Assembly: GCA_950295325.1 (NCBI GenBank)
Contig: CATNTY010000052.1
Coordinates: 1 to 25,292, forward strand
From: Polytrichum commune
Taxonomy: Eukaryota; Streptophyta; Polytrichopsida; Polytrichales; Polytrichaceae
Length of the DNA stretch: 25,292 nt
Direction: 5' to 3'
The notes below the pieces were generated by a model. The model did no database searches and was not told the origin of the DNA. It was given only the letters and a program-made list of their open reading frames with translations. This document shows, in pieces, positions 10,890 to 18,364 of this stretch (positions are counted from its first letter, which is position 1; every line of letters starts with the position of its first letter). The position numbers and the translations under genes were made by a program.

Positions 10890-11014
10890 AAGGGTGCTCA
10901 ATTCTTGTGGTTAAGCTCCCACGGCCACATCCTGAAAATTGACACATTGGTGTTAAAGATAAGACACTCATAAGATATCAGTTTGTGACCCAATTGTACG
11001 GGTTAACACTTTTG

Positions 11015-11350
11015 ATTTCAAAATTTCCATAGATTTGGGTTTGAGCTTACGTTTATTCAATTCACAATCCCTTGAATAGAGTCCTAGACCTTTGCAAGTC
11101 CAACAAACTATTTGTGGAGGTGACTCTGTTTGATAAGTACTTCAATATGTTTTGTTATGAATAATGCTTTAGCTGGTGTTTTAAGTTGACATTTACAAAC
11201 TCGGTTGACAATCCTTTCAACAACTTCCTCGAAGCCTATAAGGCTTATCTCTCCCAAGGTAGTCTTGGACATGCCGAAGGGTGTATATTTTAAAGGATAA
11301 TTTAGTGAATTTTGATGACCTCTAGATTTCCATACTTTGGGTTGATTCAT
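11015..11350 (-). pseudogene. Broken gag fragment with degenerate zinc knuckle
   Basis: The minus-strand frame 11350-11108 (80 codons) ends in a stop. In an overlapping shifted frame at about 11101-11060 the peptide reads C-W-T-C-K-G-L-G-L-Y-S-R-D-C. This has the spacing of a retroviral-type CCHC knuckle (C-X2-C-X4-H-X4-C), but the histidine is replaced by leucine. It is followed by a basic tail (NKRKLKPKS), as usual after a nucleocapsid knuckle. A frameshift near 11115 separates the two parts. Only about 80 codons precede the knuckle, far fewer than a normal gag, so most of the capsid region is gone. Confidence 0.5.
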
Positions 11351-11572
11351 AAAATAGACATTTGGTTGTAACTCTAGGCGCTTGGTTTTTGATATAATTT
11401 TGAATTTAAATTATTGCATTTAGATTGTGAATTTAAAAAAAAAATAGTTGTGTACTTATATCCTGACTTTTTGTGTCTCCTAAAGATTTACTTTAAGTTC
11501 TTTATTCAAAATCCAAGCCCATCAATATTTCTAATAACCTTATATGCCTAGACTTAAATCGACCGAAGCCTT

Positions 11573-11589
11573 CATCGGCAACGGCGCCA
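11573..11589 (-). other. tRNA-Asp-type primer binding site
   Basis: Reads TGGCGCCGTTGCCGATG on the minus strand. The first 14 bases match the tRNA-Asp complement used by many plant Gypsy elements; the last bases differ. Confidence 0.6.
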
Positions 11590-11593
11590 AATC

Positions 11594-11706
11594 GTAGTTT
11601 AGTTTTTAGTTCCAAACAAAACCCATGGAAGCACTCAGGGATGACTTAAAAGGTGATTTGTATATCATCCAGTTGTCTCATATAAGTTGGATTAAGGAAA
11701 ACACCA
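11594..11706 (-). repeat. Repeat copy 2, proposed 5' LTR end
   Basis: Same sequence as 9841-9953, but directly next to the primer binding site at 11573-11589, which identifies it as the 3' end of a minus-strand 5' LTR. The LTR should continue to higher coordinates (past 11706), but its 5' boundary was not found. Confidence 0.7.
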
Positions 11707-12560
11707 AGTTATTTCATTTTATTTTGGATTAGAACTGACAGTTGGGTTATGGGTAAGGGATAAAAACTTTAAAAAACTCTCCAAGTCAATACATGCATTT
11801 GTGATAGTCACTCACCTCACTCTAATTTCCCAGGCAATAGGCTGGCAGTGAGTTCATTTTAATTGGACCAAGTGCGGTGCACAAGCATAGCCACAGCCAT
11901 AGTCAATGGTCTTGCATGAATAACTCATTTTTGTTTATTTACTGAAGCCAAGGGCACTTCAGTGTAGTCAATAATCTTGTATTAATTAATAAATTTTAGT
12001 GGAACTTGAAAATATTGTGTTGTTATCCTTTCGGGTCTCTCTAATTTCTTTAATAACTGACAATTTTAATTGCACAGTCTGACAATGGTCTTTTTACCTG
12101 ATCTTGGCAAAATCTTGCACCCATAAATCACGACAATAGGCCATACCACAATCAAGTTAATGGAACATGACTAGATCCTTTAATGTACCTTAGGAGATTC
12201 AATATTCAATTTATAATACCATCGACTTGGTCGCGACCCACTTAAATATTTCTTTCATTTATTAGGTTGTTGGGTCAATGGTCTAGTACGTTGAAATATC
12301 ATGTATTCACGTCATCAATCTTGCATGCCTTCTTAGAAATCTCCCCAACCTTAATTGGGAATTATATACTTACCATTGGCGAGTCAATAAGTTGTTTGGT
12401 CTCCCCAACCCTTGCTTCTTCCGACTTTGCTTGAACAGTTTGCGACCAAGGGCTGTCCTTTCATCACTTGTCATAAGTTAGAAAAACTACCTAGATACGC
12501 TCTGAGATACAAAGACCATAGTCCTCTCAACTGCATGAATTTCTCAACAAGTATCTTAAG
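11707..12560. other. No gene seen; may include the rest of the Gypsy-like LTR
   Basis: Frames are short on both strands. If the 5' LTR reading is right, its U3 and R should lie here, but I could not place a TG start or a convincing TATA box. ctccccaacc occurs twice (12341-12350 and 12401-12410) and may mark a small internal repeat. Confidence 0.35.
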
Positions 12561-12574
12561 TGAAGACTAATTCA
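12561..12574. repeat. SINE target site duplication, left
   Basis: tgaagactaattca, identical to 12937-12950. The bases just outside do not match, so the duplication is exactly 14 bp. Confidence 0.85.
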
Positions 12575-12936
12575 GGCACCATGGGCCTTGGCTTGGTCGT
12601 TAGGGCTCATGGCCCCCAATGAGGAGGTTGTGGGTTCTATTCCCCATGCCGGCGTGGTGCTCACCACCTTAGTCCACCCAACTATGGTGGGGGGTCCTTG
12701 GACCTTATTGTATGGGTACCTCAAAGCCCTTTGGGGGGATACCATGTCCGGTATCTTCAAGGCACTAGTGGCTAGCTAGGAACTAGTATGGTGTGTCACT
12801 ATAGTGCCCATCCTCGAAAGGGGAGAGTAGTATTGCCCCAATGCCCCCTTGTCTGGTGGGCATCGGGTCATTGACATTACGAACGGACACTTTATTCACG
12901 CCGGCCCCTTCAAAGGGACCGGAGTTTCTATCTATT
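12575..12936 (+). mobile_element. tRNA-derived SINE, full length
   Basis: This 362-bp element is bounded by a perfect 14-bp direct duplication. Near its 5' end are RNA polymerase III internal promoter words: an A-box-like TGGCTTGGTCGT at 12589-12600 and a B-box-like GGTTCTATTCC at 12633-12643 (consensus GGTTCRANNCC). Their 44-bp spacing is typical of tRNA genes. The body is GC-rich against its AT-rich surroundings and ends in a short T/A-rich tail (tttctatctattt) instead of a long poly-A. Size, promoter, tail and duplication fit a SINE moved by a LINE's target-primed reverse transcription. The short frames on both strands (12572-12760, 12588-12779) are not genes. Confidence 0.8.
12589..12643 (+). 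promoter_or_regulatory. Pol III A and B boxes of the SINE
   Basis: A-box-like word at 12589-12600 and B-box-like word at 12633-12643. The B box has T in place of the usual R at its sixth position. Confidence 0.6.
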
Positions 12937-12950
12937 TGAAGACTAATTCA
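12937..12950. repeat. SINE target site duplication, right
   Basis: tgaagactaattca, an exact copy of 12561-12574, directly after the SINE tail. Confidence 0.85.
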
Positions 12951-13536
12951 TCGAACATTCTCGCCACTGGGATCATTCATAAAAGAGTTTATTGCTTGTG
13001 CTAAATTACATTTATGCATGTTATGGTGACATGCGGTAAAAAAAAATCTCTTTTTGACACATGTTGATTGAAAGTTTCAAATCATTTCCCTCAACTCCTT
13101 TGTAGCAAATATCATAACCTTATGTTCACTTGAATGTACCGTCATGAAACGAAAAGAGATTGCCTTCACTACTGAGGCCTAAGCTTAAGTGCTTTCATAT
13201 ATCTACGGTTAACTTAATCCTCCACCAATTCAATCACTCCATCAACTTCAATAAAAGACTTCACAATTCCCTCTGCAATTATGAGAAAGGATCCAATTGA
13301 ATGGACAGACAAACAATCCGGTATGGACCCTCTGCATTAATTAAGAAGAACCGGCGGTTAGTTATGACTGAGCCAGTGGAATTTAAGAGGTAACATATTG
13401 AAATTTGCGGCTTCGGGAGAATCACGGATCATCTTAGAGGAATCTATGGAAGATACTTCGAATAAATAAAGCAAACCCATAAGATGTCAACATGTAAACC
13501 GGTTGGATTTAGAATCACTAAGAGCTTGACCAACGA
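12951..13536. other. Region without a recognisable gene
   Basis: No long frame or domain is seen. Base composition around 13300-13450 is more balanced than average, and a weak palindrome copy (cttcgggagaatcacggatc, 13411-13430, about 12 of 18 arm positions) is present. Confidence 0.45.
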
Positions 13537-13560
13537 TTTTTTTTTAAAAAAAAAAAAAAA
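13537..13560. repeat. T9-A15 homopolymer junction
   Basis: Nine T followed by fifteen A, a self-complementary low-complexity tract. It may be a retroposon tail scar or simple slippage. No element body was recognised on either side. Confidence 0.9.
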
Positions 13561-14633
13561 CTTTCCGGGCGCTGCTCTGGACATTCCTCAACTGTTTGAA
13601 ACTTCAGATTATTATCTTTCCATTACTGAGCTCTCTCTCTTCCTGTTATCACCACTCGGAAATTCAGCGCATCTAAGTTAATTTCTCCCCCTCTCAGACA
13701 GTAATAGATAATGAAATTACTTATTAGCACGGATTGACTTCAAGTTGATGTATATGGATATGATTCAGGAATCCCTCCCGATAAATTTAAGCAACTACAC
13801 CACATAACAAATGATCACACATAGATGGCAACAAATTAGGTATCTTCCAGTACATTCACCCTGGATTAACCTTTTCAAATACTTGGTACCATAGACAATT
13901 GACTGGCAAATTTGCATCACATCTCAAGGTTGCAATTCACAAATAACACTCAGCAATTGATTCACACAAGGTAGTTACAAAAATTGGCAGAGTTATGGTA
14001 CATCAAAAAACTAAAGTTTGGGGGGCCTCGACTAAGAATTGCCCTCCTGAAATACCTTTTCAACAACGCTGTAGATGTGAAGATTCATGCCCATCTCCAT
14101 CAGACTATAACCTTTGCAATCCCTCGTTTTATGATATCTCAGGACCTCAGTCTATATGCACATGCTAAATTAGGAAAATCTAGTTCATATGAAGTCCTAT
14201 TCACATTAGAATCCTATTTGCATTAAAGAACACAAAAAATCAATATCACAACACCACAATTTCATGGGGATTATTTGGTCACTTTGTCCAGCCATTGCAT
14301 TGATAACCATCACGCTAACATGATTAGGACCTGGTGGAAAGCATAGTCAATTACACAACTCCATTACCCTTCATAGAACTTATTTTCATCATCAACCCAT
14401 GCTAAGCATGAGAACTATCATCAAATAATGTCTCTTGTCCTAAACGTTGCTAAGCCTATGCCATTCTTGTCCTTCAAAAGAAAGTGACATATCAAAATCA
14501 AAGGTAAGTGCATGCATTCCTTCAAATTACTATAAATCATTTTTCAGTATTTGTTAGATGCAACTGCATTCTCTAGAATGGGTACACCTATAATATCTAG
14601 AGCTATGAATTGATTTATCCACAAATTAATTCT
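13561..14633. other. Region without a recognisable gene
   Basis: The plus-strand frame 13984-14226 (80 codons) and others are short and carry no motif I know. A decayed right half of the dispersed palindrome (ctcccgata) lies at 13775-13783. Confidence 0.45.
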
Positions 14634-14653
14634 TATTGTGAGCTCTCTTGTGC
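14634..14653. repeat. Dispersed palindrome, weak copy
   Basis: tattgtgagctctcttgtgc matches about 10 of 18 arm positions and sits 46 bp from a better copy. On its own it would not be called. Confidence 0.25.
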
Positions 14654-14679
14654 ATACCAAGAAACTTGTAATGTATAAG

Positions 14680-14699
14680 CACTGTGAGGCCTCCTGATA
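14680..14699. repeat. Dispersed palindrome copy
   Basis: cactgtgaggcctcctgata matches 13 of 18 arm positions, with an intact gaggcctc centre. Confidence 0.55.
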
Positions 14700-14826
14700 T
14701 TATTGGAAGCATCTATATAGGGGGAACATCTTTATTATAATAGTGAATATTCACATAATTAAAACATGTTGTTTTTGTGAAGGTGATAGAATATGTTTAT
14801 ATTTAGGTCACCTATGAGAATTGCAC

Positions 14827-14885
14827 TCATGCCACGTGTTGGGAACTAATAGAATCATAATGACATTATGACGTACATGGCATGA
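14827..14885. repeat. Nested inverted repeat
   Basis: The outer arms tcatgcca (14827-14834) and tggcatga (14878-14885) are perfect complements. Inside lies tcataatgacattatga (14855-14871), a perfect 8-bp stem with a one-base loop. It could be a tiny hairpin element or chance in AT-rich DNA. Confidence 0.35.
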
Positions 14886-15201
14886 CATATTGATACATGT
14901 TGGAGAAAGTTGTGAAGGGAGGTGCAATTTAGTTTCACGAAACACATGTGATACTGATAGTGCACATCTTTCAGGGGGTTTATTCAGAGTGTATTATGGA
15001 GGCGAGCCGTTAACTCCATCGTGACATCCATGACGTGGTCATTAACGAAATGTCCAAGCTAATAAGCAATCTACTCTCTTAAAATGGTGATAATAGACAA
15101 GCAACTATAATGGCAACCGCTCATAACGCAATATAATCTACATATCATCTATATAGAATCGTGATCCGTTAGGGTGGCGTGATTGTGTTGGGAGCAATAT
15201 G

Positions 15202-15221
15202 TATTGGGAGCTCTCCTAAAG
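15202..15221. repeat. Dispersed palindrome copy
   Basis: tattgggagctctcctaaag matches 13 of 18 arm positions. A half-arm-like word (gttgggagcaatat) lies just upstream at 15187-15200. Confidence 0.55.
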
Positions 15222-15774
15222 CCATTTGTATTTATGTTTCCACAACAAAGCCTTGGGGCGCTGCGGAGTGAATATAAATCCTTCCCGGCTTGCAACAAGA
15301 TTTAGTTTACCATCCTCTTAGTTATCCCCATCCATAACTTGGCCTCTTTCAATCCATTTTTGGGTAGAAAATTTTGTGTTGCAGATCCACGAGCTGCCTA
15401 AAGAAATAGGTTTAGTGTAGATAAGAGTTGTTGCGCATTTCTAGCCAATTAAGTTTATATCTTGGACATTGTCTTATTGTTTCACATTCCTAAAAATTTG
15501 CATTTTGAACATTCCCTATGCAAGTGCATTGGGTTGCTGCATTGTTAGCGAGTTTCTTGTATGGGATACATTCTTGATGGAAATTATTTGAGGGTTGAAG
15601 GGTAAGGTATTTTGATGTATTATGTTTGAGTTTCTTGCACTGGGAGCACACTTGATGTTGAAAATTTTAGGATTTATGCTTGGGTTTGTTGCAATTGCGG
15701 AGAGCAACTTGCATAAGGAGGTCTATAATACTAGACGATTTTGTTATCACAATCATTGTACATCATTTTGGGTG
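15222..15774. other. AT-rich sequence without recognisable genes
   Basis: No gene, RNA gene or element end recognised. A very weak palindrome-like word lies at 15712-15731. Confidence 0.45.
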
Positions 15775-16714
15775 ACCATCCAAGAGCAGCTAGAGAAGGA
15801 ACAGGGCAAGGTGAAGGCAGGCCGAGCAAGCGGCGACAGAGGCAAGGCGAGTGCGAACTGAGGGCGGGGACGAAGGCAAGAACGCGTGGCAACGGGGGAC
15901 GAGAGCGAGGGGCAGTAGAGGTCTGGCGCTGGGGCCATAAGCCGGGTACCTTCGAAAACAAAGAGCCAGGCTGGGCAGGTCAAGACCCGGACGAAGGACC
16001 TGGGTACCTGGAGGAGGAAGACGGGGAGCGGACCAACGTGGGTAGGCCACGTGTGCCAGGAACGGATGTGGAGCCGGGACTCGGGAACCCCGGTTATATA
16101 GGAGCCAACCGAGCCCGAGTATCCACGGGAGCCGGCCACGTGGAAAGGAAAAGATCTTGGGAACACACTTAGAACAATGGGAACCTACTTAGTGCGGCGG
16201 GAACGCGGATTAAGCCTCGGGAACGATACCTAAGTCGGCGGGAACCAAGGACGAGACCGTTGGGGAACGGATGAAGGCATTAGTAGGATAGGATTAGTTT
16301 TAGTGATGACATAGTCACTTTTTGATGAGAGGCAAGCACCTTAGTAACTAGAGGTAGTGACCACTTAGGATTTAGCGAACAATGAGTGGACACGTACTTA
16401 CTAAAGGATGTGGATGACGGACAAAGCCAAGGGATGAAAATCCCTTGGATGACATTAACCGCCTTAACTATCTAAGCAATGAAGGATGAAATTGGGAATG
16501 AATGACTCATGGATGGTAACCGAACCCACCTAGGTACATCTAGGAAATTAGAAGAACATAACCAATCTTCCCCACAATAACATCTATATTTAGCACGTGT
16601 GGGTTCTGTAAATAGATCCGGCAGACCTAAATTTAGACTGCAGCCTTAATTCAGACTATAATTAGCCTAATTAGACATTTGGCATTAGGGGGCCACACCT
16701 AACCGCTAATTCAA

Positions 16715-16744
16715 CCAATTATAAGATTTCAAAACCTATATAAA
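16715..16744 (+). promoter_or_regulatory. CCAAT plus TATA core promoter
   Basis: CCAAT at 16715-16719 is followed by TATATAAA at 16737-16744 and a G-rich word. Transcription would be expected to start around 16770-16780, upstream of the 37-bp repeat and the GAAGAC array. Confidence 0.6.
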
Positions 16745-16810
16745 GGGGGCACTACGGACCCCTATAGCACCTCATTATTCATTTCAACAATCCAACGTGA
16801 GCGTCAAGAG

Positions 16811-16862
16811 GAGCATTATCGGGAGCGTTTTAACGAAGACCTATTTGGAGCATTATCGGGAG
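16811..16862 (+). repeat. 37-bp tandem repeat split by the hAT insertion
   Basis: A unit starting gagcattatcgggagcg at 16811 is repeated from 16848. The second unit is cut at 16862 by the hAT element and resumes at 17928 after the duplicated target site, where it again runs into cgatttgaagac, matching the cgttttaacgaagac of unit one. This shows what the empty site looked like. Confidence 0.8.
16855..16862. repeat. hAT target site duplication, left
   Basis: atcgggag; its partner attgggag is at 17920-17927. The sequence equals positions 2-9 of the dispersed palindrome consensus. Confidence 0.85.
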
Positions 16863-16884
16863 CAGGCCATAAATTTGACACCCT
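16863..16884. repeat. hAT terminal inverted repeat, left
   Basis: 22 bp, complementary to 17898-17919 at 20 of 22 positions. Confidence 0.9.
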
Positions 16885-16897
16885 AGCCAAATTTCCA

Positions 16898-16960
16898 GGG
16901 GACACCCTGTCCCAAATTTTGGGTGTCCCAAGGACACCCTGCTCCAATTTTTGGGTGTCC
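16898..16960. repeat. hAT subterminal motif cluster, left
   Basis: ggggacaccctg (16898-16909), gggtgtccc (16921-16929), ggacaccctg (16932-16941) and gggtgtcc (16953-16960) alternate in orientation. Such subterminal motifs are often transposase binding sites in hAT elements; that role is inferred here. Confidence 0.7.
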
Positions 16961-17088
16961 TCATAAATTTCTCTTAAGTTTTTTTGGTCAAAATAGGTAC
17001 AATTTTGAAAAATATATAATATCATTTCAAAATCTCAATTAAAAATAAACAAATCACTACATATCATAACTTGCAATGCAAATCAAAC

Positions 17089-17783
17089 CTACAAGCGGCG
17101 GCCTTTCATAGTACACCACTTCACCCATACTTGTTCAAAGTCAATGGCCTCTATGGGGATTTTTGCCATTGCAACTCTCATTTGTGCTTCCAAAGTCTCT
17201 AATACCAAACTACACCGTAAAGTAGATTTAATATGATTTTGAGTAGAAAATCCTCTCTCACAAGAAGTTGTACTAGCAGGAATTACAAGAACAGCTTGCC
17301 ACAACTTTGTCATATGAGGATATCTTCCAACATAGTCCAAATTGGAAGAATAAACCATTCAAGCTTGGTGCATTTTAAGACCACCACATGAAATATGAAG
17401 TGTATCCAAAAACCTCGAAGCTCTGATTTTAAACCACGCTCATAAAAAAGATTCCCTCCATTAGTGCAGAAGTGGTCAATGAAACTCTGAAGCCATAAAT
17501 GAGCATTTCGATGAAGAAGTCTCAAGTCTGTTGAAAAACAGACAGGGCTAAATAGCTTAGCTGCATTGAAGAGCTTCAAATCAGGAAATCGTTGCTGCAA
17601 TGATTCTATCACCTTAACCACGTAGGCCTGTGCAATCACCTTGCACCCATGGAGGGTACCATCACCACCAAACTCAATTGCATGAGGCAATGGTACATAA
17701 TGCAATATATGTGAATGCACCACTCCTGTAGAGTCTTGAAAATGGATCTCACCACCTCTAGAAATGTCCAAAAATTGTGCCAC
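17089..17783 (-). pseudogene. hAT transposase, C-terminal fragment with frameshift
   Basis: Transposase of the hAT superfamily, which cuts and pastes elements bearing its terminal repeats. The upstream part (17783-17310) carries words typical of plant hAT proteins, such as VIESLQQRFPDL followed by LFNAAKLFSP. The downstream part (17358-17089) carries the C-terminal dimerisation domain: IPASTTSCERGFS, then NHIKSTLR and a region matching the usual LxxxTLxxxMR pattern (LVLETLEAQMRV). The two frames overlap at 17310-17358, so a frameshift near 17360-17400 breaks the gene. The BED zinc finger and most of the RNase H-like catalytic core are absent. It resembles the ZNF862/KIAA1586-like branch of hAT proteins, but that placement is from memory of motif style. 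It is certainly inactive. Confidence 0.85.
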
Positions 17784-17818
17784 AAATTTGGTATCCGCTG
17801 ATACGCCCTACAAGTACA

Positions 17819-17863
17819 GGGGACACCCTTGTAGGATTTTTGGGTGTCCTCGGGGACACCCTG
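17819..17863. repeat. hAT subterminal motif cluster, right
   Basis: ggggacaccctt (17819-17830), gggtgtcc (17842-17849) and ggggacaccctg (17852-17863), the same motif as in the left end. Confidence 0.7.
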
Positions 17864-17897
17864 TTTGAGACAGTCTAGAAAGCAAAATACACCCCCC

Positions 17898-17919
17898 AGG
17901 GTGTCAATTTTATGCCCTG
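17898..17919. repeat. hAT terminal inverted repeat, right
   Basis: 22 bp, complementary to 16863-16884 at 20 of 22 positions, followed directly by the 8-bp target duplication. Confidence 0.9.
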
Positions 17920-17927
17920 ATTGGGAG
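17920..17927. repeat. hAT target site duplication, right
   Basis: attgggag, with one C-to-T change against the left copy at a CpG. The interrupted 37-bp unit continues directly after it. Confidence 0.85.
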
Positions 17928-18020
17928 CGATTTGAAGACAATCGGAGCTTCGCGATTTTACTCGAGGAATCAAAGATCTTTTCAACAACCTTGAAGACTC
18001 TAAAACGTTTAGAGATATTT

Positions 18021-18163
18021 GAAGACTTGAAGGATTGAAATATATCCTCGAGCTTGAAGACCTAAAGGATTGAAATATTATCCTCAAGCTTGAAGACCTA
18101 AAAGATTGAAATATTATCCTCGAGCTTGAAGACTTAAAGGATTGAAATACTATCCTCGAGCTT
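18021..18163 (+). repeat. Tandem array, four 35-36 bp units
   Basis: Units at 18021-18055, 18056-18091, 18092-18127 and 18128-18163 each start gaagac, continue with aggattgaaata (agattgaaata in one) and end cctcgagctt or cctcaagctt. Differences are single bases, so the array is fairly recent. Confidence 0.92.
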
Positions 18164-18170
18164 GAAGACA

Positions 18171-18364
18171 ACTGAAGGCCCGCGGCTGAGGGACCACGAG
18201 GCCGCAAGGCGTGAAGACGAAGACCGAAGATTTAGAGAAATTTGAAGACTCTAAAACTCTTAGAGATATTCGAAGACTGAAGGCCCAAGGGTGAGGGACC
18301 ACGAGGCTGCAAGGCGTGAAAACGAAGGCCGAAGACTTAGCGATATGTGAAGATACTCGAAGAC
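18171..18364 (+). repeat. Two larger repeat units of about 103 bp
   Basis: 18171-18273 and 18274-18364 share ctgaaggccc, gagggaccacgaggc, gcaaggcgtgaa, cgaaggccgaaga or cgaagaccgaaga in order. The word agactctaaaac with tagagatatt (18246-18272) also occurs at 17995-18019, so units were shuffled or duplicated at more than one scale. Confidence 0.7.

Larger units (their letters stand above)
9841..11706 (-). mobile_element. Gypsy-like LTR retroelement remnant
   Basis: On the minus strand the catcggcaacggcgcca word at 11573-11589 reads as TGGCGCCGTTGCCGATG, a close match to the tRNA-Asp-type primer binding site of many plant Gypsy (Tat/Athila-like) elements. A sequence of about 113 bp lies just outside it (11594-11706) and recurs at 9841-9953 in the same orientation, as LTR 3' ends should. 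Between them lies coding debris on the minus strand, including a broken gag zinc knuckle near 11060-11101. The left copy stops matching at 9953, so the 3' LTR is truncated or rearranged. No reverse transcriptase or integrase is present, so the internal part is heavily deleted or the element was non-autonomous. Confidence 0.55.
16863..17919 (-). mobile_element. hAT-superfamily DNA transposon, internally deleted
   Basis: This 1057-bp element begins CAGGCCATAAATTTGACACC and, read from the other end, CAGGGCATAAAATTGACACC. These are 22-bp terminal inverted repeats with 20 matches, starting CAGG as many hAT elements do. It is flanked by an 8-bp target duplication, atcgggag (16855-16862) and attgggag (17920-17927), differing by one C/T transition at a CpG; 8 bp is the hAT hallmark. 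Subterminal ggggacaccctg/gggtgtcc motifs recur inside both ends. Inside, on the minus strand, is the 3' part of a hAT transposase gene. It is non-autonomous now, missing the zinc finger and most of the catalytic region. Confidence 0.92.

Noticed and set aside
11240-11259. Further palindrome copy containing ctcccaagg
   Set aside because: Only the right arm resembles the consensus; the left arm is no better than chance.
12575-12650. A genuine tRNA gene at the SINE head
   Set aside because: A and B boxes are present, but a full cloverleaf with a paired acceptor stem and T stem does not form, and the flanking duplication points to a SINE.
15741-16172. 143-codon plus-strand frame in the GC-rich block
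   Set aside because: Open frames exist on both strands at once because stop codons are rare in GC-rich DNA. The peptide is low in hydrophobic residues and has no known motif.
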